NCBI GenBank assembly: GCA_003162395.1
Contig: PMON01000032.1
Location: 1 to 60,184 of the forward strand
DNA length: 60,184 nt
Source of the DNA: Acidimicrobiaceae bacterium
Lineage (GTDB): Bacteria > Actinomycetota > Acidimicrobiia > Acidimicrobiales > RAAP-2
Direction of reading: 5' to 3'
The notes below the pieces were generated by a model that did no database searches, was not told the DNA's origin, and was given only the letters and a program-made list of their open reading frames with translations. Of this stretch, positions 45,917 through 54,169 are shown in pieces (the first letter of the stretch is position 1; every line of letters begins with the position of its first letter). Position numbers and translations under genes: made by a program.

Positions 45917-46816
45917 TCGAGCCCGTGGCCACGATGTCGAGGACCAACGACTCTCCACTGCTGCACTCAGAGGTCCACTACCTTGACTCTGAGGTCGTTG
46001 GGGCGGAGTTCAAGCTGCTCATTGGGAAGTGCGGTCTCAAGGATGGCACGTCGCCCGTTGTCCTCTACCTCCCCGACGCGGACTTCAGCTTCGGGAGCGC
46101 CGTCAACATGCTGTGGGCGATGCAGTTCCTCGAGTGGCTACCCCCACTGCTCGTCGTCGGGATCGCCTATCGGGTGAGCGACGAGGTCGAGACCCTTGCC
46201 CCGCGATTCCGCGACCTCACGCCCAGCGTCGACAAGGAGACGGTCGAGAGATTCGGCTGGGAGGCCGGCGGTGCTTCGCGGTTCCATTCGTTCATCAAGG
46301 GCGAGCTCAAGCCGTGGGTCACCGAGAGATTCGGCGTCGACGCGGATGACGACGTGTACTTCGGCCACTCCCTTGGTGGACTCTTCGGTGCGTACGTGCT
46401 GCTCACCGAGCCCGAGACGTTCAAGCGATACGGAATCGGGAGCGCATCGCTCTGGTACGACCACTGGTCGATCTTCGAACGTGAGGCCGCGTACGCCGAC
46501 GCACACGACGACCAGGCTGCACGGATCTACCTCTCGGTGGGAGAGCATGAGGGACCAGGGGGGTGACCGACTACAACGGGCCTGGCTCCCCGAGGACAAG
46601 CGAGCCGAGGCCGAAGCCGAGGCTGCGGCTGAGGCGGCCTCGTACGGCATCGTCGACCCGATCGCCGACCAGAGTCGCCTCGTCGCTGCGCTGCGGAGCA
46701 GGAACTATCCTAGCCTCGTGATGGAGTCTGAGATCCTTCCCTCCGAGTTCCACATGACGGTAGGGCAACTCAGTCTCTCGCGATCGCTCCGCTGCCTCTT
46801 TGACGCGCCGCGCTAG
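45913..46816 (+). pseudogene. alpha/beta-hydrolase (Fes/IroE-like esterase), frameshifted at G6
   Basis: The ATG at 45913 overlaps the regulator's stop. VVLYLPDADFSFGSAVNMLW and LPPLLVVGIAYRVSDEVETL, then VYFGHSLGGLFGAYVLLTEP (nucleophile Ser in G-H-S-L-G-G), are typical of putative esterases of the Fes/IroE/D-fold group that cleave enterobactin-like esters or carry related activities. At the G6 run 46558-46563 the frame ends prematurely (46566). Removing one G joins VGEHEGPGGDRLQRAWLPED and the C-terminal part with EFHMTVGQLSLSRSLRCLFD, which supplies the catalytic His. Repaired length is about 300 residues. It is probably an intact gene disturbed by a homopolymer error or a phase-variable tract. 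Confidence 0.75.
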
Positions 46817-47153
46817 TCGTCCCTGAATCCCGGATCGCAGCGGCATCCGAGCATCGGCGCTGCGCGCCCTCCTGTACGTGCCAACGGTGATGCAGTTGGA
46901 GTGCTGCTTTGCGGTCAGTTTGGAAACGCTCGCTGGAGGCACTCAACCGAACGTGACTGCCTCGGTGCTGATCGAACAGGTGGCATAGGCCTCTGCACCA
47001 GTGAAGAAGCATCGGTGCTCTGCTGCTCGAGCGGTCGCCCACGACACGCCGATGCAAGCGGCGAGATCCCGCGGGTGCCCGCTGGCGAAACCAGGACGTC
47101 ACTCGCGTCCTCGACGAGCTCTCGACGGGGGACTGGGAGCATTCTTAGTCCTG

Positions 47154-47182
47154 TTACAAGTGACCCACATGGACCGTATATA
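47154..47182 (+). promoter_or_regulatory. sigma70-type promoter candidate
   Basis: TTACAA (-35-like) and TATATA (-10-like) are separated by 17 nt. They lie 43 nt before the ATG of the DUF5666-like gene. The TATATAA is striking in such GC-rich DNA. Confidence 0.55.
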
Positions 47183-47195
47183 AACCGCTGGCACT

Positions 47196-47212
47196 CTCTT
47201 CGTAGCGAAGAG
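47196..47212 (+). promoter_or_regulatory. 5'-leader hairpin abutting the ribosome binding site
   Basis: CTCTTCG-TAG-CGAAGAG is a 7-bp stem with 3-nt loop. Its last two bases overlap AGGAGG (47211-47216), the Shine-Dalgarno of the next gene. It should stabilise the mRNA 5' end or modulate ribosome access. Confidence 0.45.
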
Positions 47213-47224
47213 GAGGACGCCATC

Positions 47225-48022
47225 ATGAATGACTACGTCCAACCGAGCGAGACGTCGGATCCGCCGGTTGCTGGCGTCATGAGAGATGCCGATGTTGCGT
47301 CGAGGGCACACCGGCCGACGGTTCGGCAGTTGCTGTCGACTGGAAGAAAGAGACGGATCGTGGCCATTGTGGCCGTGGCCTTGGCGGCCGGTCTCTCCGT
47401 CGGCGTCGCCGCGGCCCCGTCGACGACGGCAGCGTCAAAGATCAGCTTCGCTGGCGGCCCCGGCTTCGGAGGCGGTGGCTCAAATGCGAGGTCAGGGCCC
47501 GCTCCTGGGGGAGCGGCCGGCACGGTCCGTGACGTTTCCACGTCGAGCTTCACACTGTCGACCTCCGCTGGTCAGCAGGTACTCGTCGACGAGGCGCCAT
47601 CGACGACGTACCAGAACAGGGCGATCACGGCGAGTGGCGTTGCAACGGGCGAAGGCGTCCTCGTACTTGGGACGACCAGCGGCACGACCATCACGGCAAC
47701 GCAGGTCATCGTGGAACCGACTGGCGTTGGCGGAACTGCGAATTCCTCCTCGTCAGCGGTGACCCCGTTCAAGCGCGGTGCGCCGACCACGTCGAAGCAG
47801 GAAGGTCAAATCCCGGCCAACTGGAGTCAGGGGTCGGGCACGATAGTTGGCGGAACGGCTGCGGACAAGGCGATTGAAGCGGCGCTGGCCGCGTATCCGG
47901 GAGGCATCGTCGACCGTGTCGTGAAGCTCAGCAATGGCGAGTACAACGTCCACTACATCGGCGTCGACTGGCCGCACCACGTCTTCGTCAACCAAGCGTT
48001 CAAGGTTGTCGGCGCCGAGTAG
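47225..48022 (+). CDS. membrane-anchored or secreted DUF5666/PepSY-like protein
   Basis: The protein has 265 residues from the ATG at 47225 with AGGAGG 8 nt upstream. After a 40-residue cytoplasmic, basic N-terminus, IVAIVAVALAAGLSVGVAAA forms a membrane segment or signal. A Gly-rich linker (GGPGFGGGGSNA) leads to a DUF5666-like beta domain (GTVRDVSTSSFTLSTSAGQQ to TITATQVIVEP). The C-terminal AIEAALAAYPGGIVDRVVKL then SNGEYNVHYIGVDWPHHVFV resembles a PepSY unit. Such proteins are extracytoplasmic and may bind metals or inhibit proteases, but roles are not established. It is transcribed from its own promoter (47154-47182). Confidence 0.78.
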   Translation: MNDYVQPSETSDPPVAGVMRDADVASRAHRPTVRQLLSTGRKRRIVAIVAVALAAGLSVGVAAAPSTTAASKISFAGGPGFGGGGSNARSGPAPGGAAGTVRDVSTSSFTLSTSAGQQVLVDEAPSTTYQNRAITASGVATGEGVLVLGTTSGTTITATQVIVEPTGVGGTANSSSSAVTPFKRGAPTTSKQEGQIPANWSQGSGTIVGGTAADKAIEAALAAYPGGIVDRVVKLSNGEYNVHYIGVDWPHHVFVNQAFKVVGAE

Positions 48023-48075
48023 CGCCGGCCCGCCGCGAGAGTGCGTCGGAGAGCCGGTGGACGTGAGAAATCGCC

Positions 48076-48828
48076 GTGGAGTGTCAGGATGCCTTGGTGT
48101 CCTCGCTTGCCTTTGCTGAGCGAGGCGAGCGCGCCATGCCGGGCCTTGTGTTGCTGCACGGCCTCGGGATGGGACATCGAATGTGGCAGCCGCAGCTCGA
48201 TGCGTTCGGTAGTCGGTTTCATGTCCTTGCGCCGGACCTGCCTGGCTTTGCACAGTCGGTCGCCGTAGGTCCCTTCACGATCACCGGTGCTGCCGCTGCC
48301 GTTGCCGCGCTGATCGACGAGCACCATGGCCGTCCCGCGCACGTTTGCGGTCTGTCGCTGGGCGCCATGGTCGGGCTCGCAATGGCGATCGAACAGTCGA
48401 CGACCGTCGAGAGCCTTGTGGTCTCTGGGGCCCAAATACGACCACACCGCCTCCTCATGGCCATGCAGATCGCCGTGATGCGGCTGGTGCCGACGAGCCG
48501 TCTGGTCTCAAGCATGGCCTCGCCGATCCCCGGGGGGAGACCCGAGACGGCCGAGGCCGCTCGCGCAGACCTCGGCACGACAGGGAAGCCGCGGTTGCTG
48601 GCAGCCATCCGTGATGCCGGCAACGCCGACTTCCGATCATCGCTCCCACTCGTTCAGTGCCGCACCCTTGTGCTCTGCGGCAGTCGCGACAGGTTCAACC
48701 TCGGTGCCGCACGCACGATCGCCGCCGCGGTCCCAAACGCGACGCTCAAGATCGTCCTCGGCGTGGGGCACGTCTGGAATCTCGAGGCCCCGGAGCGCTT
48801 CAACGAGGCACTTGAGAGCTTCCTCTGA
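48076..48828 (+). CDS. alpha/beta-hydrolase
   Basis: The protein has 250 residues from a GTG. The ATG at 48136 is an alternative, but the preceding SSLAFAERGERAMPGLVLLH supplies the first beta strand, so an upstream start (48076 or the GTG at 48097) fits better. LLHGLGMGHRMWQPQLDAFG is the oxyanion loop. CGLSLGAMVG holds the nucleophile Ser, LCGSRDRF the Asp and GVGHVWNLEAPERFNEAL the His. It is a complete 3-oxoadipate-enol-lactonase/esterase-like hydrolase of unknown substrate. It is cytosolic and starts 54 nt after the DUF5666-like gene. Confidence 0.88.
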   Translation: MECQDALVSSLAFAERGERAMPGLVLLHGLGMGHRMWQPQLDAFGSRFHVLAPDLPGFAQSVAVGPFTITGAAAAVAALIDEHHGRPAHVCGLSLGAMVGLAMAIEQSTTVESLVVSGAQIRPHRLLMAMQIAVMRLVPTSRLVSSMASPIPGGRPETAEAARADLGTTGKPRLLAAIRDAGNADFRSSLPLVQCRTLVLCGSRDRFNLGAARTIAAAVPNATLKIVLGVGHVWNLEAPERFNEALESFL

Positions 48829-49028
48829 GCCGAATGGACTCCACCAGTAAGCGGACGTGATTGCCATCTCTTCATTGCATCAAGACAGGTCGCCTATTCG
48901 AAGACGCAGTCGCCCTGGCGTCCCGAACAACCTGGTGTTTGCCGTGAGCACGCCTCGGCGGACGCCCGAAGAATTGTGCATTCGATCTGGCTAGCATCGG
49001 CGACGGCCGCTACGACGGGGGTTGCGAA

Positions 49029-50834
49029 ATGATGAGGTCAGGGCTGACCCGACCGAGGCACCGGCGATTTGCGGGCTCGGTAATCGTTGCCATCACCGTG
49101 TCTGCCGCGATTGCTCCCAGCCCGGTCTCGGCGAAGGGCTCACCACATGCCACCCTCAATTACTACGTGACGACTAACGGCAGCGGGGCGGCTTGCTCTG
49201 CCTCGAAGCCCTGCGCCTTGAAGGAAGCGGTCAGCAAGGCGGTGAGCGAGTTCGGCGCCGCCGCCGTGATTCATGTCGGCGCCGGCACCTTCCTCGCCAA
49301 CATCTGCCTGTTCGCGTCCATTGGCTCCATTTGCAGCGAGAACAACGTTCCGGGATTCTCTTCCCTTACGATCACGGGCGCAGGCGAGCACAAGACGACG
49401 ATCAAAGCGGCCCACCCGGGGAGCGTCTTTTCGATAGGCGTTGACAGTGGACCTGTCACCTTGGCGCGGCTCGGAGTGACAGGGGGGCGCGCGACAGACG
49501 GCGGCGGCATCCTGCTTGGTGGCACCACGCTGACCCTGGATGGTGTGTACCTTGCGAAGAACTCGGCCTCGAGCTCGGGTGGCGGTATCACGAATGACGG
49601 CGGCACGCTGACGATCGTCAACTCCGCCATCACCTCCAACAGCGTCAGTGCGGTTGGGAGCGGACAGGGCGGCGGTGTGAGCGTCACCACCGGCGGACAG
49701 GTGACAATTGGAGACTCGTTCATCGGAAACAACTCGGTCACCGCGAGCTCCCCGAACTCGGTAGGAGCGATCGGCGGTGGGATCGCCGCGGAGGCAACGA
49801 CGGTGTCCAACTCCGTTCTCGTGAGCGGCTCCACGATCTGGGACAACACCGTGGTCGGCAATCCGCGGGGCGCGGGCATGAGCCTTACCGCGGGCGTGGC
49901 GAGCATCATCGGATCGACCGTGGCGGGCAACCAGGCCACAAGTGGCTCTGGCGGGGGGCTCTACGTAGCCTCAAGTGGAGCGAAGGCAAAGCTGGGCGCG
50001 GACATTCTCGAACGAAACACGGCGTCTACGGGCTCGACCTGTGGAACCAATTCCGGCGGCGTCGTTTCCACACTTGGGTACAACGTCAGCGACGACTCGA
50101 GCTGCGCGCTCGGCGGCACGTCCAAGGTGGCCACCGACACCCAGATCGGACTGGGGACCCTGGTCGGCGGGCCTGGGCCTTCCCCACTCGCGAGGATTGG
50201 TGCTGCGAGCGCGGCTCACGGCGCCGTGCCGACGACGGCGAAGTTCGCGACACGCACCTTCTGTAGCGGCACAGACCAATGGGGTGTCCCGAGACTCCAA
50301 GGACCCGTGACCCGCTGTGACGCCGGTGCCTACCAGTACGCTCCGCCGGTCATAGAGTCCGTGTCGCCCAAAGACGGGGCACCAGGGACGGTCGTCACCC
50401 TGACTGGGTACGGCTTCGACTTCTGTTCTCTGAAGTTCGGTTCGGTCAGTGCGGCACTTTCAGAGTCGGGTTACGTCAGGATCTTGACGGTCGTGCCATC
50501 GGTCGCCCCTGGAGCCACGAAGCTCACGCTTGCCAATCTCGACGGTTCGGCGACCGCAGCCTTCGCTGTCCTCAAGCCCCTCTCGGTGACGACCGCCTCG
50601 CTCCCGCACGCGTCGGTCGGTCACCTCTACTCGGCCTCGCTGGCGGCGACCGGCGGAAGAGCTCCGTACACCTGGCACATGCGGTCGGGCACGCTGCCGC
50701 CGGGACTCACCTTGAGCATCAACGGCCACATAGGGGGCAAGCCAACCTCGAGGGGCAGCCACTCCTTCACCGTCGCGGTCACCGATGCCAACCACCTGAG
50801 CAGAGCCAAGGTGTTGTCGATCAACGTCACCTGA
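49029..50834 (+). CDS. secreted right-handed beta-helix protein with IPT/TIG and Ig-like domains
   Basis: The protein has 601 residues. The signal peptide is GSVIVAITVSAAIAPSPVSA. Residues about 40-430 are a parallel beta-helix of the CSLREA/choice-of-anchor type: YYVTTNGSGAACSASKPCAL, then coils such as GGGITNDGGTLTIVNSAITS and GAGMSLTAGVASIIGSTVAG. CDAGAYQYAPPVIESVSPKD joins it to an IPT/TIG domain (GAPGTVVTLTGYGFDF). The last ~80 residues are a putative Ig domain (ASVGHLYSASLAATGGRAPY, LPPGLTLSINGHIGGKP). It is exported, probably surface-attached, and may bind or degrade polysaccharide; no catalytic residues can be assigned. Confidence 0.88.
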   Translation: MMRSGLTRPRHRRFAGSVIVAITVSAAIAPSPVSAKGSPHATLNYYVTTNGSGAACSASKPCALKEAVSKAVSEFGAAAVIHVGAGTFLANICLFASIGSICSENNVPGFSSLTITGAGEHKTTIKAAHPGSVFSIGVDSGPVTLARLGVTGGRATDGGGILLGGTTLTLDGVYLAKNSASSSGGGITNDGGTLTIVNSAITSNSVSAVGSGQGGGVSVTTGGQVTIGDSFIGNNSVTASSPNSVGAIGGGIAAEATTVSNSVLVSGSTIWDNTVVGNPRGAGMSLTAGVASIIGSTVAGNQATSGSGGGLYVASSGAKAKLGADILERNTASTGSTCGTNSGGVVSTLGYNVSDDSSCALGGTSKVATDTQIGLGTLVGGPGPSPLARIGAASAAHGAVPTTAKFATRTFCSGTDQWGVPRLQGPVTRCDAGAYQYAPPVIESVSPKDGAPGTVVTLTGYGFDFCSLKFGSVSAALSESGYVRILTVVPSVAPGATKLTLANLDGSATAAFAVLKPLSVTTASLPHASVGHLYSASLAATGGRAPYTWHMRSGTLPPGLTLSINGHIGGKPTSRGSHSFTVAVTDANHLSRAKVLSINVT

Positions 50835-51103
50835 TCTTCCGGGCGCAACGTCCGCCACAGTTCTCGACGAAGGGCATTACACGTCGTTAGAGCAGCCATG
50901 GATGTCGGCTGGGATGCGAATGCTGCACTTCGCCCAGAGCCACAGTGTCGACCGCCTCACCGGATCACCCCGGCGTCGTCGACGCTCATTGACGTTCTGG
51001 TACGGCCTGGTCGGATGTGCGGGATCCTCTTGGGCCGATGCGGGTCTCGTAGGATTGCTCGATCGGAACGATCACGTTTCTCAGCACTGACATCGACGAC
51101 GCG

Positions 51104-53077
51104 ATGGCGCTCCTCGGCCTCGGTGACGATGCGTACGCGGAGGCGATTGTCCAGCATCACGGCCACCTCCGGTCTGCGCGCGTGTCGGACAGTGGCATCG
51201 ACCTCGCAGCTCGAAGGGATTCGTTGCTCGCCACCTTCACGTCCCCGCAGGATTGTGTGGCTGCCGCGATCGGGATCCAGCGTGGACTTTCCGAGCACGA
51301 CTGGCCGAATGGCGCGCGGGGGCACGTCGGCATGGGAATCCACACCAGCGACTTTGCGGATTCGTCCTCCTTCCCGACCGGTCACGAGGTCCACCGTGCC
51401 GCTCGCATCGGAGCCGTTGCTCACAGCGGCCAGGTCCTTCTCTCGGCAGCGTCCGCCGGTCTACTCGAGGGCACTCTGCCAGCGGATGCCGCGCTCCGGG
51501 GGCTCGGCTCGCATCGATTGAGGGACCTCGGGCGCCCAGAGATGCTGTACCAGCTGCTCGCCAAGGGCCTGCACGACGGGTTTCCGCCACTGCGGTCGCT
51601 CGACAACCCCGAGCTACCCAACAACCTGCCGGCCTCGCTCAGTCCGTTCGTGGGGCGGGTGGAGGAGCTTGCCGAGGTGGTCGAGCTCCTGGGCGCGGTT
51701 CGCCTCGTGACGCTCACCGGCGCCGGCGGATCCGGGAAGACTCGCCTCGCTCTCCAGGCGGCTGCAGAAGTGCTCGACGACGGCGGTGAGGGTGTCTGGC
51801 TCGTCGAGCTCGCGCCGGTGAGCGACGCGTCGCAGGTGCCGAGGGCGATCGCGGAGGCCCTGGAGTTGCGCGTCGAGTCCGGCCGTTCGCCGATGGACAC
51901 TCTGATTTCGACGCTCCGCGACCAGTCCATCCTCATCATTCTCGACAACTGCGAGCATCTCATCGAGTCGGTCGCGGACTTGGCCGCAAGCATCGCCGAG
52001 GGATGCCCGAGGGTGTCGTTGCTGGCGACGTGTCGTGAGCCGCTGGGGGTCGACGGGGAGCGCGTCTATCGAGTTCGGTCGCTGTCGCTCCCGCCCGCGG
52101 ATACCGAGGACGCCGCCGAGTTCGCGGGGTCCGACGCCGTGCAGCTCTTCGTGACACGTGCAGTGAGACGAGACCCAAAGTTCGCGCTCGACGATGGGAG
52201 TGCACTCCTCGCGGGGTCGGTGTGTCGCCGACTCGACGGCATCCCGCTTGCGATCGAGCTTGCGGCCGCACGACAGGGTTCGATGTCACTCGCCGACCTC
52301 AGCAGCCGTCTCGACGAGCGGTTCCGCCTGCTCACAGGTGGGAGTCGCAACGCCCTCCCTCGCCAGCAGACACTCGACGCCATGGTCGAGTGGTCCTACG
52401 ACATGTTGACGGATGCCGAACGTGCGGTGCTGCGACGGTTGTCCGTGTTCATCGACGGCTTCGACCTCGGTGGGGCGCAGGTTGTGTGTGTGACCGACGG
52501 GGTCGAGACCTCCGAGATCGCTGACATTGTGGACGCGCTTGTCGACAAGAGCCTCGTGGGAGCGGAACGCGTGTTCGGGACGATGTGGTACTCGCTGCTG
52601 GAAGTCATCCGCCACTTCGCCGCCGAACGACTCCTGCAAGAGGACGGCGAGGCGAACGTGACCGAGGTGCGGCGGCTCCATGCCCAATACCATCTCGAGC
52701 TCTGCGAGAGGGCGGGGGCCGCTTTTGCTGTTCGGGGGCGACGGGCAGGTCGATTGGGTGCACCTCCTCGATCGACAGTGGGGCAACCTGCAGCGAACGA
52801 TCGCGTTCTTCGAGTGGGAGCCAGATGGCGTCGCCGAGATCGTGCGTCTGGTGTGGTCCCTCGGCTTCTACGACAACACCCGCGGGCACCGCCAGCCGTA
52901 CGCAGCGCTGCAGGCCGTGCTCGGTCGAACCCGCGAGGGTTCGCCGGACCTCCGATGCCGGGCCCTACTCGCCTGGGCGATTCGGGCGTCGATCCTCGAC
53001 AGCGACCTCCCGGCAGTTCTGGAAGCCGTCGTCGTGGCTGCGAGAGAGGCGTTGGAACTTGCGCGACAGCTCGGTGA
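51104..53077 (+). CDS. degenerate cyclase-domain/NB-ARC-type ATPase regulator (LuxR/AfsR-like), N-terminal part
   Basis: From the ATG at 51104. Codons just upstream encode GTITFLSTDIDDA, the first strand of a class III cyclase domain, but a TAG precedes them with no start codon between, so the N-terminus looks lost. The cyclase domain (about 1-145) is degenerate: ARRDSLLATF replaces the G-D-G-F metal motif. The NB-ARC/AAA ATPase follows, with Walker A GAGGSGKTR (about 206-214), ILIILDNCEHL, LLATCREPLG and GIPLAIELAAAR. After the G5 run 52714-52718 the frame leaves the conserved sequence, and the last ~115 codons are out-of-frame. The family regulates transcription or signalling through ATP-driven conformational change. 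Confidence 0.7.
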   Translation: MALLGLGDDAYAEAIVQHHGHLRSARVSDSGIDLAARRDSLLATFTSPQDCVAAAIGIQRGLSEHDWPNGARGHVGMGIHTSDFADSSSFPTGHEVHRAARIGAVAHSGQVLLSAASAGLLEGTLPADAALRGLGSHRLRDLGRPEMLYQLLAKGLHDGFPPLRSLDNPELPNNLPASLSPFVGRVEELAEVVELLGAVRLVTLTGAGGSGKTRLALQAAAEVLDDGGEGVWLVELAPVSDASQVPRAIAEALELRVESGRSPMDTLISTLRDQSILIILDNCEHLIESVADLAASIAEGCPRVSLLATCREPLGVDGERVYRVRSLSLPPADTEDAAEFAGSDAVQLFVTRAVRRDPKFALDDGSALLAGSVCRRLDGIPLAIELAAARQGSMSLADLSSRLDERFRLLTGGSRNALPRQQTLDAMVEWSYDMLTDAERAVLRRLSVFIDGFDLGGAQVVCVTDGVETSEIADIVDALVDKSLVGAERVFGTMWYSLLEVIRHFAAERLLQEDGEANVTEVRRLHAQYHLELCERAGAAFAVRGRRAGRLGAPPRSTVGQPAANDRVLRVGARWRRRDRASGVVPRLLRQHPRAPPAVRSAAGRARSNPRGFAGPPMPGPTRLGDSGVDPRQRPPGSSGSRRRGCERGVGTCATAR

Positions 53078-53852
53078 TCGCCAGCTTGTCGTGATTGCCA
53101 TTCTCGAGCAGATTCGCGCGCTCCAGCTTCTTGAGCGGCACGATGCCGCCATTGCACTTGCCGACGAGTGTCTCGCGCTCGCGCGAGAACTTGCGAATCC
53201 GTCGCTCCTCGGCCGTGCACACGACCTGTGCGCCACCGGCGAGGCCGACGTCCCCACCGCCCAGTCGCATCGCCTTGCGGCACTCGCCTGCTTCCGCGAG
53301 GCCGGCAACCGCATGTTGGAGTGCACCGAACTGATGCTGGTCGCGATTACGGGGTGGGAGAACATGAAGGATGTCGCTGACGGACGCTCGGCGCTCGAGA
53401 ACGCGCTCGCGCTCGCGGTGCAGCTTGGATCGGCAGGTCAGATGGCGTACCTGTGGGCGAACCTTGCCATTTCCTGCGCGATCCTTGATGAGTTCGATCC
53501 AGCAGAGGAGTACTGCCGTCGCAACCTGCGAGCCGTGCGGCGACTGGGAATGACGCAGGGATTCATCACGTTCGACATGCTGGTCATGTCACGCTGCGTT
53601 GGCAACAAGGGCGACGCAGCTACCGCGGCGCAGCTGGCGGGCGCCTCGGACGCATTTTGGAATGGAGTCGCACGGCCGACGGAGTTCACGTTGACGCCCC
53701 TGGAGCTCGATCTCATTTCCCGCAACAAGGCCGGACTCGCCGAGGTGCTCGGCCAGGCGGAATTCGATCGGCTCTTCGAAGCCGGTCAGGACCTTTCCGT
53801 GGACAAAGCGTTGGATCTCGCGCTTGGAAGGATCCCGAGTCCCGTGTCGTGA
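52680..53852 (+). pseudogene. C-terminal TPR-like half of the cyclase/ATPase regulator, out of frame
   Basis: LLLFGGDGQVDWVHLLDRQW then GNLQRTIAFFEW is the conserved linker that follows the winged helix of these ATPases (D-x-x-W-L-D--EHDNLR type). Helical repeats such as AAREALELARQLGDRQLVVI and DGRSALENALALAVQLGSAG continue to the TGA at 53852. Deleting one G of G5 at 52714 fuses it to the preceding gene and gives a normal ~915-residue protein. It probably has no start of its own. The coding character of the repeats is excellent, so either a recent mutation or a sequencing error separates the halves. Confidence 0.65.
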
Positions 53853-54169
53853 CGCCGATCACGTCCAGAACCGCACTTGGCCCCGGCGGCCCGGGCGATC
53901 ACCGGTTCGTGGGATCGAGGACGGTCGGACACTCACGGTGAGCTACCGCCCGCCGCCGGAGTTGCGCTGGCGAGGATGGCCGTCCCACACCGACGTGCAA
54001 CGTGCTGCGGGCTGGTAGGGCCAGCGGGCTTCGGTCCGCGCAGGGTGAACGTACCGCGACCCACTTGGCGGACAACGGCGTCACGCATGGCCCCCAATTG
54101 ATCCACAAGTCCGTTGCAACTCAATCCCAGAAGGTGGAGCATCATCCGTTAGGAAGACGGAGGTTGGCG
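53853..54169. other. intergenic
   Basis: No gene is supported. The downstream frame is open from 54002, but conserved sequence and a good ribosome binding site point to a start at 54170. Confidence 0.5.

Larger units (their letters stand above)
46817..47224. other. intergenic with promoter and leader hairpin
   Basis: No gene is supported in 46817-47150. The last 75 nt hold a clear promoter-like pair and a hairpin next to the ribosome binding site, listed separately. Confidence 0.5.
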
